Shown one piece after another: positions 19,610-27,838 of a DNA stretch of 52,270 bases; position 1 is the stretch's first letter; the number at the start of each line of letters is the position of its first letter. The notes under the pieces were generated by a model that saw nothing but the letters and a program-made list of their open reading frames with translations, did no database searches and was not told where the DNA came from. Source of the DNA: Acidithiobacillus sp. Its GTDB lineage: Bacteria > Pseudomonadota > Gammaproteobacteria > Acidithiobacillales > Acidithiobacillaceae. The stretch is from assembly GCF_023255755.1 (NCBI RefSeq), contig NZ_JAGDVS010000164.1, forward strand, positions 1-52,270. Direction: 5' to 3'. The position numbers and the translations under genes are program-made.

Positions 19610-20302
19610 ATGAACCAGAATCAGAACCCATACCAGTTTCCGGACAGTATGAATCCGGCGGGGGCCAGCAGAGGCACATCTATCGGCGCACTCATGGGCA
19701 AAACCTATGCGCTGCTCGCGGCCACGCTCGTGGTGTCTGCCATTGCCTCTGTGTATGGCATGCACTCGGCATTCGCCTACCAGCATCCCTTCATCCTGAT
19801 GATCGGCTCCTTCGCCCTGCTCTTTGCAGTGCAGTACACTGGCGCCCACCGCAGTCCCTTTGCGGTTCCGCTGGTTTTCCTGTTCGCCGGTGGCATGGGC
19901 ATGATGATGGGTCCGGCCATTGAGATGTATCTGCGGATGCCGGGTGGCGCCTCAATCATCGCCGAGGCCTTGGGTACTACCGCAGCCATGTTTGTTGGAC
20001 TGTCCGCGTATGCCCTGACCACCCGACGGGATTTCAGCAACATCGGCGGCTTCCTGATCACCGGCCTGGTGCTGGCCATCGTGGTCTCTTTGCTGAACAT
20101 GTTCCTGTTCCATATCCCCGCGTTGCAACTGGCCATTGCTGGCGTGCTGGTACTGGTCTTCAGCGGCCTGATCCTTTTTGACACCCAGCGCATGATCCGC
20201 GGCGGCATTCAGGAGCCGGTCCTGCTGGTGGTCGGGCTTTATCTGGACATCATCAACCTCTTCATGGCGTTGCTCGAAATCTTTGGGGGCAGTCGCGATT
20301 GA
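19610..20302 (+). CDS. Bax inhibitor-1/YccA family membrane protein
   Basis: This 230-residue protein has about seven transmembrane segments. A short polar N-terminus (MNQNQNPYQFPDSMN) is followed by the first helix near residue 30. FDTQRMIRGG and the C-terminal LDIINLFMALLEIFGGSRD, with its conserved Asp, are BI-1 signatures. Bacterial members include YccA, which interacts with FtsH, and YetJ, a pH-sensitive calcium leak channel. The exact role here is unknown. It stands alone and is followed by a hairpin terminator. CAGGAG lies upstream of the ATG. Confidence 0.9.
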   Translation: MNQNQNPYQFPDSMNPAGASRGTSIGALMGKTYALLAATLVVSAIASVYGMHSAFAYQHPFILMIGSFALLFAVQYTGAHRSPFAVPLVFLFAGGMGMMMGPAIEMYLRMPGGASIIAEALGTTAAMFVGLSAYALTTRRDFSNIGGFLITGLVLAIVVSLLNMFLFHIPALQLAIAGVLVLVFSGLILFDTQRMIRGGIQEPVLLVVGLYLDIINLFMALLEIFGGSRD

Positions 20303-20308
20303 TTACCG

Positions 20309-20341
20309 CGTCCTTCCTGCATCGGTGGGAAGGACGATTTT
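20309..20341 (+). terminator. Rho-independent terminator of the BI-1 gene
   Basis: CGTCCTTCC and GGAAGGACG form a 9-bp stem, followed by ATTTT. It sits 7 bases after the stop codon. Confidence 0.65.
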
Positions 20342-20417
20342 CTGAAAGCATGGCAAGCACTATTTGCCATGTCGCCACCGGGGATGTCAGACATCGCCTT
20401 TTCCCGTTTTATAAACC

Positions 20418-22958
20418 ATGACTGATTCCACCTCTCTGCAAAACCACACCCCCATGATGCGCCAGTATTTCGGGCTGAAGGAACAATGCCCGGATGCGCT
20501 GCTTTTCTATCGCATGGGGGATTTCTACGAGCTATTCTTTGACGATGCTGAAAAAGCCGCCCGCCTTCTCGGCATCACCCTCACCAGCCGCGGACAGAGC
20601 GCAGGACAGGCTATTCCTATGGCGGGGGTACCCGTCCAGAGCATAGATGGCTATCTCGCGAAACTGGTGCGTCTGGGCGAACGGGTGGCCATCGGTGAGC
20701 AGATTGGCGATCCGGCCACCGCCAAAGGTCCTGTGGAACGCGCCATCGTGCGGGTCATCACCCCCGGTACCATCATTGACGGTGCCTTATTGGATGCCGG
20801 CCAGGAGCCTCTGCTCCTGGCCCTCTGTCCGGACGGTCCGCGTTGTGGCCTGGCCTGGCTGGATGCCGCCGGAGGACGCCTCATGGTGAGTGAGGTAGCC
20901 GACACCGCCATCGCAGATACCATAGCGCGGCGTCCCGTCGCAGAAATCATTGCCCCGGAAGAGACGTCGCTTCCAGTCGGAATCGACCCGCAAAAATTGC
21001 AACTCCTGGAGAAAACCGGCTTTCAAACTCGGCGCACCGAGGCAGTACTTGAACGCTATTTTGGGGGACGACTGGCGAGTTTCGGGTGCAATGACTGGCC
21101 CCTCGCCTTACGCGCCGCCGCCGCACTCCTGAATTATGCCGAGACCCAACTACGCAGCAGCCTGACCCAAGTTCAACGAATTCATCCGGAGCGCACTGAA
21201 GAAGAGCTCTATCTGGACGCGACCGCCTTGCGGGCATTGGAAGTGGTGGAAAGCCTACAAGGGAATGGTCCCACTTTGCTCACCTTGTTGCAAAAAACCC
21301 AGACGGCTATGGGCGCCCGCTTGCTCCGTCGCTGGCTTCTGCGACCACTACGCCAGGGACCCGTGCTTGCGGCCCGTCAGGAAGTCGTCGCAGCGCTCAT
21401 CCAAGGCAGCGGGCCGGTTGCCATTCAGAAGGCCTTGCACGGTATCGCGGACGCGGAACGCATTCTCACCCGCGTCGCCCTGAATAGGGCGAGCCCCCGT
21501 GATCTCGCCCAACTCCGCAGCACCTTGCAGGCGCTACCCACGCTGCGCGCCGCCTTCGAAGAAACAGGGCATCCTGCACTAACTGCTTATCAGGAGCGCA
21601 TACCGCTCTTTGCCGCCTTCCGCACACTGCTGGAAGAGTCCTTAGTGGATGCCCCGCCCATGACCCAGCGGGATGGTGGCTACATTCGTGCAGGCCACGA
21701 CGCCGAGTTAGATCGACTGCAGCAGCTCAGCCAGAATTTGCAGGAGGTGCTGCGTGATCTGGAACAGCAGGAACGCCAGCGCACCGGCATCGCCCAACTT
21801 AAAATCCAGTTCAACCGGGTGCATGGCTTTTACATCGAAATCAGCCGCAGCTACCAAGGACCCATTCCCGACGACTATCGCCGCCGCCAAACCACCAAGA
21901 ACGCGGAACGCTACATCAATGACGCCCTGAAAGTAATCGAAGATCAGGCTCTCTCGGCAGAGAGTCTGGCCCTGAGCCGCGAGCGCCTGCTCTTCATGCG
22001 AGTCCTGGAAGCGGCAGCCCCCGAAGTGCCGGCCCTGCAAGACGCCATGACCGCCGTCGCCGAACTGGACGGTCTCAGCACGCTGGCTGAACGCGCCATC
22101 ACCCTGCACTGGTATGCCCCGCATTTCGTCACAGAATCGGTTTTACATCTCCGCGACGGCCGCCATCCCGTCGTAGAAGCCCAGATCGGCAGTAATTTCG
22201 TGCCCAACGATCTCGATTTTGATAAAGAGCAGCGGATGCTGCTGATCACCGGTCCCAATATGGGCGGCAAATCCACCTACATGCGGCAAACAGCGCTCAT
22301 CGTCCTGCTCGCCCACATCGGCAGCTGGGTGCCTGCCCGCGAAGCCATCATTGGCCCCATCGACCAGATTTTTACCCGCATCGGTGCTGCCGACGATCTG
22401 GCCGGTGGTCGCTCCACCTTCATGGTGGAAATGAGCGAAACAGCGCGCATCCTCCATCTCGCTACGGCACAAAGCCTGGTGATCCTGGATGAAATCGGGC
22501 GGGGCACCGCCACTTATGACGGTCTCTCCATCGCCTGGGCCACGGCCGAAGCACTGGTGGAACGGGGCGCCTGCACGCTCTTCGCCACCCACTATTTTGA
22601 ATTGACGGAGATGGATCTTCCCGGCTTGCGTAACGCCCATCTCGATGCTTTGACACAAGGGGATCAGGTCGTATTCCTGCATCGGGTGGAGGGTGGCCCG
22701 TCCGCGCAGAGCTACGGACTGGCGGTTGCCAAGCTTGCCGGGATTCCTGACCCGGTCGTGCAACGCGCCCGCCATCGGCTCAGTCTACTGGAAGAAACCG
22801 CCCAGCAGCCAACCCGCAATACAGCGCCCGCCCAGTTGTCCCTCTTCCAGGCCGCTCCGCACCCGGCGGTGCATCGATTAAGTCAGATGGAACCGGACCA
22901 ACTCAGCCCCAGGCAGGCCTTGGATTTGCTCTACGCACTCAAAGAATTGGCGCGGTAA
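20418..22958 (+). CDS. mutS: DNA mismatch repair protein MutS
   Basis: Recognises mismatches and starts repair with MutL. The 846 residues have all domains: the mismatch-binding domain with [15 protein letters not shown] (the Phe-x-Glu motif), connector, lever, clamp, and ATPase. Walker [10 protein letters not shown] is near residue 611. The signature segment GRSTFMVEM and Walker [12 protein letters not shown] follow. [10 protein letters not shown] is the H-loop region. The C-terminal [16 protein letters not shown] is the tetramer/beta-clamp end. It is a stand-alone gene; smr and exonuclease genes lie a little upstream. Confidence 0.98.
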   Translation: MTDSTSLQNHTPMMRQYFGLKEQCPDALLFYRMGDFYELFFDDAEKAARLLGITLTSRGQSAGQAIPMAGVPVQSIDGYLAKLVRLGERVAIGEQIGDPATAKGPVERAIVRVITPGTIIDGALLDAGQEPLLLALCPDGPRCGLAWLDAAGGRLMVSEVADTAIADTIARRPVAEIIAPEETSLPVGIDPQKLQLLEKTGFQTRRTEAVLERYFGGRLASFGCNDWPLALRAAAALLNYAETQLRSSLTQVQRIHPERTEEELYLDATALRALEVVESLQGNGPTLLTLLQKTQTAMGARLLRRWLLRPLRQGPVLAARQEVVAALIQGSGPVAIQKALHGIADAERILTRVALNRASPRDLAQLRSTLQALPTLRAAFEETGHPALTAYQERIPLFAAFRTLLEESLVDAPPMTQRDGGYIRAGHDAELDRLQQLSQNLQEVLRDLEQQERQRTGIAQLKIQFNRVHGFYIEISRSYQGPIPDDYRRRQTTKNAERYINDALKVIEDQALSAESLALSRERLLFMRVLEAAAPEVPALQDAMTAVAELDGLSTLAERAITLHWYAPHFVTESVLHLRDGRHPVVEAQIGSNFVPNDLDFDKEQRMLLITGPNMGGKSTYMRQTALIVLLAHIGSWVPAREAIIGPIDQIFTRIGAADDLAGGRSTFMVEMSETARILHLATAQSLVILDEIGRGTATYDGLSIAWATAEALVERGACTLFATHYFELTEMDLPGLRNAHLDALTQGDQVVFLHRVEGGPSAQSYGLAVAKLAGIPDPVVQRARHRLSLLEETAQQPTRNTAPAQLSLFQAAPHPAVHRLSQMEPDQLSPRQALDLLYALKELAR

Positions 22959-22971
22959 ACCGGGTGATGAC

Positions 22972-23002
22972 AAAAAAACGGCCTGGCATTTCTTGCCAAG
23001 CC
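22972..23002 (-). terminator. Terminator of tRNA-Val
   Basis: On the minus strand GGC-T-TGGCA, a 6-base loop and TGCCA-G-GCC form an imperfect stem followed by GTTTTTTTG, directly downstream of the tRNA 3' end. It may also serve mutS from the other side, though the plus-strand U-tract is poor. Confidence 0.65.
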
Positions 23003-23012
23003 ACTGTTTATT

Positions 23013-23087
23013 TGGTGGGCGGTAGTGGGTTCGAACCACTGGCCCCTGCCGTGTGAAGGCAGTGCTCTACCACTGAGCTAACCGCCC
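23013..23087 (-). tRNA. tRNA-Val (anticodon CAC)
   Basis: The minus strand gives GGGCGGT acceptor, TAGCTCAG D-arm, CTGCC-TTCACAC-GGCAG anticodon arm (CAC), a T-arm with GGTTCGAACC and ACCGCCC-A, with CCA encoded. All stems pair. Confidence 0.95.
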
Positions 23088-23250
23088 AAAATGAGTGCCT
23101 CTCATCTGGAGAGGGCACAAAATACCAATCAAAGGCATCAGGGTCAATCATTTTTTGATCTTCTCACACCCATTTTTTCACGTTACACTGCGCTCCGGTC
23201 TTAGCCCATATCGCGCACCCAATGTCCCACCAAAGACGGTTACCTTAGTC

Positions 23251-23904
23251 ATGATGTTCCTGAGACACCTGCCGACGGTGCAGGAACCGCGTCTTTACAT
23301 GGCCTTGGAGCGCACCTACCTGGGCTATTTCAAGCTCCTCTTCGTCTCTATAGGTACCGGCCTGGTCTCTGCACGTCTGGCGATGCTGTTTAAGGCGCTC
23401 CACTACGCCACGCTGGGAGACTTTTTTACTGAAACTTTCTATTGGCTCAGTTGGCCCGCCATCATCCTAATTTTTGTGGTAGGATTTCGTTTTATGTCAG
23501 ACTTGGAACACATCGGAAAAGGACCTCCCGTGGCTGCGAAAGAAATCATTGATCCGCGCATTTATATGGCTGCCGAACGCACCTTCCTGGCTTGGGTGCG
23601 CACAGGCATCGGCCTGATCGCCTTTGGTTTCGTCATTGAGAAGTTCGACTTCTTTCTGGAGCAGCTCTCCCTCATGCTCCATACCAAACTCGTGACGGGA
23701 GCAGGTTTTTCCGGGATGGGCATTGTTTTCATTCTTCTCGGGGTCACCAATCTGGTGATTGGTGGTATCAACTTCATTCGCACGGTCAAAAAAGTAGACG
23801 AAGGTAGTTATCATGTCCACAAATTCCTCTATGGCCTCTACGGAGTCATTCTGCTGAGTATCACCATCGTCCTGGCTGTCATGATCATCCATGTGTCGCC
23901 CTGA
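23251..23904 (+). CDS. Tandem DUF202 membrane protein
   Basis: From the ATG at 23251 the 217-residue protein carries two copies of the DUF202 entry motif: EPRLYMALERTYLGYFK near residue 10 and DPRIYMAAERTFLAWVR near residue 103. Each is followed by hydrophobic helices, giving about five transmembrane segments in total. DUF202/YidH proteins are normally about 100 to 120 residues with one copy, so this looks like an internal duplication or fusion. The function is not known; members are small inner-membrane proteins. The longer frame beginning at 23095 crosses the promoter region and lacks family similarity. It is divergent from the tRNA-Val gene. Confidence 0.8.
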   Translation: MMFLRHLPTVQEPRLYMALERTYLGYFKLLFVSIGTGLVSARLAMLFKALHYATLGDFFTETFYWLSWPAIILIFVVGFRFMSDLEHIGKGPPVAAKEIIDPRIYMAAERTFLAWVRTGIGLIAFGFVIEKFDFFLEQLSLMLHTKLVTGAGFSGMGIVFILLGVTNLVIGGINFIRTVKKVDEGSYHVHKFLYGLYGVILLSITIVLAVMIIHVSP

Positions 23905-23914
23905 GCAGATATCG

Positions 23915-24487
23915 TTAAGGCATTTGTACAGGCGTCAGGCGATCATCATAAGCCCAGTAGCACGCATGAAATGGATATTTGTCTGATCCCTTTCTCCCGT
24001 TTCTCCAAATGGCTGGCTGATTCTCGCACAAAATTTCGAGGCACCGTGCAACGCGCTTGTCGTAAAGGGCAGGCGGAATGCCCGCATGGCCACCCCAAGC
24101 AACAATGACAGCAGAGCTCGCACCAAGTGTTTCACGAATGGTGGCGTCATTTTGCGGACCTATGACATAGGACTCGCCCCGTTGTCGCAGCACACCGCCT
24201 ACTTCCTTGCTGTCAGTGCCGCGTAAGGCGTAAAGATTCAAAATGTGCAACCCGCCCGCTTGCGGAAATTTGCGCCAGACATACTCTGAGGCCGTGCGTA
24301 CGGTCTTGTCGGCGGCTATTTCGTTCGCGCTGGAAGGATTTTTCAGAAAAACGGCGATCATATCCCCCGCGCGGCCGGAAAACGGGAGGGTAAGCCGGTA
24401 TCGCCAGGTCCTGCAGGGCGAGAACAAGGCCGTGATCCGGGTAGCATCCACGGCGGGCGCATGCTGAACCGTTCTACCAATACGCAA
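23915..24487 (-). CDS. DUF1643-domain protein
   Basis: This 190-residue protein contains RYRLTLPF, then AVFLKNPSSANEIAADKTV and GLHILNLYALRGTDSKEV. This matches the DUF1643 pattern in which FIMLNPSTAD and NLFALRAT are the usual forms. Members are soluble proteins of unknown function, often in accessory DNA. It ends 10 bases from the convergent DUF202 gene. A later internal start near the RYRLTL motif is possible, because the first 28 residues are not conserved in my memory of the family. Confidence 0.75.
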   Translation of the reverse strand: MRIGRTVQHAPAVDATRITALFSPCRTWRYRLTLPFSGRAGDMIAVFLKNPSSANEIAADKTVRTASEYVWRKFPQAGGLHILNLYALRGTDSKEVGGVLRQRGESYVIGPQNDATIRETLGASSAVIVAWGGHAGIPPALYDKRVARCLEILCENQPAIWRNGRKGSDKYPFHACYWAYDDRLTPVQMP

Positions 24488-24546
24488 CAGATATCTCCTT
24501 CACAGACCGGGATCAAAGCAAGGGGTAACCGACGCGATAACCAACC

Positions 24547-24591
24547 AAAAAAAACAAAAGGGCAAAGAGGATATACCTCAATGCCCTTGTT
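24547..24591 (-). terminator. Terminator of tRNA-Arg
   Basis: On the minus strand AAGGGCA...GAGG, a 5-base loop and CCTC...TGCCCTT form a long stem followed by TTGTTTTTTTT. It lies just downstream of the tRNA-Arg 3' end. Confidence 0.8.
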
Positions 24592-24596
24592 TTACA

Positions 24597-24673
24597 TGGT
24601 GCGCTCGGACGGAGTCGAACCGCCGACCTACTGGTTCGTAGCCAGTTGCTCTATCCAGCTGAGCTACGAGCGC
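24597..24673 (-). tRNA. tRNA-Arg (anticodon ACG)
   Basis: The minus strand folds as GCGCTCG acceptor, TAGCTCAGCTGGATAGAGC D-arm, ACTGG-CTACGAA-CCAGT anticodon arm (ACG, wobble inosine expected), a T-arm with GGTTCGACTCC, CGAGCGC-A and encoded CCA. Confidence 0.96.
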
Positions 24674-24743
24674 GTGGAGGGCGTAATATACCCACAGAAG
24701 GGGGCTCGGTCAATCCTCCGCCCCAACAACCCAACCAGGATCC

Positions 24744-25478
24744 TCAACTACCGCTGGCACCACTCGCCGATGTGCCTTTATCCTTCGCCACTTCCGCTTT
24801 GAGCTTGGCGAGATCATCATCCACACCACTCGTAGCGCGCACGTTATCCAGCTCTTTCTCGATCTGACTACGGCTATCCAAAGGATCATTTAGCGCACCA
24901 GATTCCATCAGCCCATCCATGGCCGCTGCCTTGGCCTCCATGTTCTGAGTACGACCCTGAGCGCGGCGCATGGCATCACCGGCGTCATCCATGCCTTTGC
25001 CAATACCGGTGAGCGACTCGCTGACTTTGACTTCCGCCTGCGCCGCGGTCATCTCACTCTTGGTCACTTCCTTCTGGGTTCTGAACTGCTCGATATGGTC
25101 CCGCAGCTTATTCTCGTAATCGGTCAGCTTCTGCGCCTGGGCGGCGACGGTATCATGCGCTTCCTTGAGGGAAGCGATCTTCTGCAATTCGGACTGCTTC
25201 TGGGCCAATTCAGCGCGCGCCAGATCTTCCCGGTTGGCGCCCAGCGCCATACGGGCATCGGCGTCGGCTTTATCGGACGCTTTCTGCGCCTGCGCCATCT
25301 GGTTTTCCAGAGAGACCCGTTCGGTCACCACATCGGCAAGATGTCTTTTGGTATCCTGCAAATTCGTAACCATCTTCTCATAGGAAAGATCCAGGGCTTC
25401 TGCAGGGTCCTCCGCATTATCGAGAAAATGATTCACCTTGCCTTCCAGTATTTCTGCGGCACGCTTAAAGATCGACAT
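24744..25478 (-). CDS. pspA: PspA/IM30-family membrane-stress protein
   Basis: This 244-residue protein begins MSIFKRAAEILEGKVNHFLD, with an amphipathic N-terminal helix, then DPAEALDLSYEKMVTNLQD. It is almost wholly alpha-helical coiled coil to about residue 190, the ESCRT-III-like fold of PspA/Vipp1. The C-terminal 30 residues are acidic and Gly/Ser-rich. It probably assembles on damaged inner membrane to preserve the proton gradient, which would matter to an acidophile. It is the last gene of a four-gene minus-strand operon with two YbjQ-like proteins, 39 bases after the previous stop. No pspF or pspBC is seen nearby. Confidence 0.9.
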   Translation of the reverse strand: MSIFKRAAEILEGKVNHFLDNAEDPAEALDLSYEKMVTNLQDTKRHLADVVTERVSLENQMAQAQKASDKADADARMALGANREDLARAELAQKQSELQKIASLKEAHDTVAAQAQKLTDYENKLRDHIEQFRTQKEVTKSEMTAAQAEVKVSESLTGIGKGMDDAGDAMRRAQGRTQNMEAKAAAMDGLMESGALNDPLDSRSQIEKELDNVRATSGVDDDLAKLKAEVAKDKGTSASGASGS

Positions 25479-25517
25479 CAGATCACTCCTTAGGACAGCA
25501 TCGTGCTGTTCACTGCA

Positions 25518-26342
25518 TCAATCATTCACCGGGATCACCAGTTGCGGACTCAGACCATCGACCAGTGCATCCGCATTCTCCATGGCCTTCACTGCCGTGC
25601 CCACCGCAAAAAACTCAATGACATGCGGCTTCCAGTTGTGACTACCTTCATGCAGTTGCACGCCGGTAATGCCATCAGCCTGGGCCTCCTGGGCCTCATG
25701 CTGCATACGCTCCATGGCCAGCTCACGCGCGTCATACATAGCCTGGGTAAATTGCTCCATTTCGGTATTGCGCCCCACATTGCCCAGAGATTTCAAAAGG
25801 CCCTGATGGGCGACATGATACACACAGGAGCCCATCACCATTTCCATCGGCCGATAGCCCGCCTGTAGTAACATCCAGAAATCCTGCCCGCTGAGATCGC
25901 TGGTGAACGGTTTACCCCCCACCCCCTTAAATCCGGAGGCGCCGCTACGGTGCGCGATAGCCGTACCAATCGCCATAAATTCGAGAATCTCCTGATCCCA
26001 TTCCATGCGTTTGACTTCCAGGCGCACACCAACAATACCATCCGCCTGTAGCAAGGTAGCCTCCTGTTCCATGCGACTCATGGCCAGTTCGCGGGCCTGG
26101 TACATCGCCTGGGACAGCACATCCATCTCCATGTTCTGATTCCAGTTACCATACTGAATACCCATGTGGTAAATGCAGGAACCCACCACCAGCCCTAAAG
26201 GCTCAAAATTGGCCTTACGGACCATAACGAATTCATTGACGGAAAGATCGGAGGTAAATATGCCTTCGTGACTGCCCTGCGAACGCAAGCCTTTCAGACG
26301 TTCGATGGCATGAGGAGCCAGTTGTTCAGCGGTATCAGTCAT
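25518..26342 (-). CDS. Double YbjQ-like (putative heavy-metal-binding) domain protein
   Basis: This 274-residue protein is built of two similar halves. Both contain F-x-SDLS-x-x-(E/D)F, a [12 protein letters not shown] / [12 protein letters not shown] segment, [18 protein letters not shown] / [28 protein letters not shown] / [10 protein letters not shown] and EFMAIGTAI / EFFAVGTAV. The Gly-x-Arg-x-Glu and GTA strands resemble YbjQ/DUF74 beta-sandwich domains. There is no signal peptide or membrane helix. It overlaps the stop of the preceding relative by 4 bases and lies 39 bases before pspA. The function is unknown; the operon suggests an envelope-stress role. Confidence 0.7.
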   Translation of the reverse strand: MTDTAEQLAPHAIERLKGLRSQGSHEGIFTSDLSVNEFVMVRKANFEPLGLVVGSCIYHMGIQYGNWNQNMEMDVLSQAMYQARELAMSRMEQEATLLQADGIVGVRLEVKRMEWDQEILEFMAIGTAIAHRSGASGFKGVGGKPFTSDLSGQDFWMLLQAGYRPMEMVMGSCVYHVAHQGLLKSLGNVGRNTEMEQFTQAMYDARELAMERMQHEAQEAQADGITGVQLHEGSHNWKPHVIEFFAVGTAVKAMENADALVDGLSPQLVIPVND

Positions 26343-27316
26343 ATAAGATCCTTTCGTGTCGTGGTGGCACTTTTCAATGGATGGTCAAGGAGTGAAATCA
26401 TCGGAATCAACTCGTGCTGGGGGACATTTTGCGGCAAATAACTGATGGCCGTGCCAATACTGATGTGTCGGCAAAGAAAGCGTTCTGGGTTGTCCTGATC
26501 TCCGGCGACATGGAACATCTGGGTAGTGCTGGTATGGGCCAGTACCGCAGCCGCCATACGCCGTCCATCTTCACGTAAATCGTAGAGAGCACGACGGCGG
26601 ACATTTTCCTGGAATGCCGACAGGTCGGTGATTTCCATATTCCAGTAGCGTGCCGCAAAGGGAGAAGACTGAGCGGCCTGCGCAGCTACGGTACCCATCC
26701 ACGGGCTGTACCAGTCAAAATTGGCACCTATAGCAATACCCACAGGCACCACCCCGTCTTCCAGCAGCCGTACAAACTCCAGTGCCGACACCGTCGCCAC
26801 GACCGGCTCCGCGGACGGTGGCAGACCGCGAATGCGGATGGCCGTGCCGGTAACGCCATAATCCATATCTTCGTGCTCACCATGATGCACCTTCATCCGC
26901 ACATCGACGATGGCATTCGCACCCACGGCCAGCGCCTCCAGGCGCATGCGCTCTACCGCCGTGTGCCAGCCATCATAGTGCCCCTGGGTCCAGGAATAAC
27001 CAAAATGGTACCAGCAGTTGCCGGTCACCATACCAATGGGCTGCACACCGTGGCTGCGCTGTAGCAGCAACTCGGACGCCTTCGCCGTACTGATCCAGGG
27101 CAATCGCCCCTGGCTGGTCTGAAACATGCGGCTTTGAACGAAAGAAGGGAGGCGGTGTTGGCGCAGCGCCAGTTCCCATTCGGAGTAACGCTGCATTTCT
27201 TCGGGGGTTTGTGAGCGAATGCCTTTGCTGGCACTCTGACCGATATTTTCTGCGGCACGCTGGGCATCATGTGCGACTTCCTCGATGCCGTGTTTGATCT
27301 TGTCCCAAATGGACAT
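26339..27316 (-). CDS. YbjQ-like domain protein, paralogue of the following gene
   Basis: This 325-residue protein starts with an amphipathic [20 protein letters not shown] segment, resembling the N-terminus of PspA. It carries one clear YbjQ-like unit (about 85 to 180: [48 protein letters not shown]). A divergent second copy follows (about 200 to 305: [43 protein letters not shown]). It overlaps the next gene by 4 bases and follows the 126-residue gene after 15 bases. The likely biological unit is the whole operon with PspA. Confidence 0.65.
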   Translation of the reverse strand: MSIWDKIKHGIEEVAHDAQRAAENIGQSASKGIRSQTPEEMQRYSEWELALRQHRLPSFVQSRMFQTSQGRLPWISTAKASELLLQRSHGVQPIGMVTGNCWYHFGYSWTQGHYDGWHTAVERMRLEALAVGANAIVDVRMKVHHGEHEDMDYGVTGTAIRIRGLPPSAEPVVATVSALEFVRLLEDGVVPVGIAIGANFDWYSPWMGTVAAQAAQSSPFAARYWNMEITDLSAFQENVRRRALYDLREDGRRMAAAVLAHTSTTQMFHVAGDQDNPERFLCRHISIGTAISYLPQNVPQHELIPMISLLDHPLKSATTTRKDLI

Positions 27317-27331
27317 AAACCCTCCTTCAGA

Positions 27332-27712
27332 TTACCCCATAAGAAAGTCGTGCAAGGTATTGCTGGCGCCCTGCATTTCGCCGGAGAGATCAGCCAGATC
27401 CGCGACTAAACTTTCCAGCCAGACGGATAACGATAAATCTTCGTGTTTGAGCACTACGCCGCGCACGGTTTTCGCGCGCACGGTGCTGATATGGGCGCCC
27501 TCTTTTTTGAGGATATAGTCGTTATTATTGGTGTGGATAATAATTGACTCAATGTGGCTGGTTTTCGCAAAGAATCCGTCCTTCTTGCGCTCTACCTCCA
27601 CAAAACCCGGCACGTCACCCTCAAGACGCGTCGCCAACCCTTCCACAAAAGCCTTCATGTCTGTTTGTGCCCGCCTGATCCAGGCCATATTTTGCTCAAA
27701 ATCCGTACTCAT
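27332..27712 (-). CDS. Unrecognised 126-residue soluble protein heading the pspA operon
   Basis: The protein begins MSTDFEQNMAWIRRAQTDMK and has predicted helices at both ends around a strand-rich middle (IESIIIHTNNNDYILKK, STVRAKTVRGVVLKH). There is no signal peptide, membrane helix or cysteine. It is 15 bases upstream of the YbjQ-like pair and so is the first gene of the operon ending in pspA. No family is recognised. A small adaptor or regulator of the membrane-stress module is possible, but this is inference from position only. Confidence 0.7.
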   Translation of the reverse strand: MSTDFEQNMAWIRRAQTDMKAFVEGLATRLEGDVPGFVEVERKKDGFFAKTSHIESIIIHTNNNDYILKKEGAHISTVRAKTVRGVVLKHEDLSLSVWLESLVADLADLSGEMQGASNTLHDFLMG

Positions 27713-27789
27713 ACAGGGCCTCCCTCCCTAGATTGCCACCAATACACCCGATATGCGGTACCCCACTCATGTTTATAAAAAACGCGCTG

Positions 27790-27817
27790 CTCATTTGAAA
27801 TGAGACTCTTCGTCTCA
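27790..27817 (-). promoter_or_regulatory. Overlapping dyads between the ABC exporter gene and the pspA operon
   Basis: CTCATTT-G-AAATGAG (27790-27804) is a 15-base palindrome. It shares TGAG with a second hairpin, TGAGAC-TCTTC-GTCTCA (27801-27817). On the minus strand a GTTTTTTATAAAC tract follows. The site may terminate the exporter transcript or act as an operator for the operon. The two structures exclude one another. Function is inferred. Confidence 0.4.
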
Positions 27818-27838
27818 ACTTTAGTTCGCCAAGCCCGA

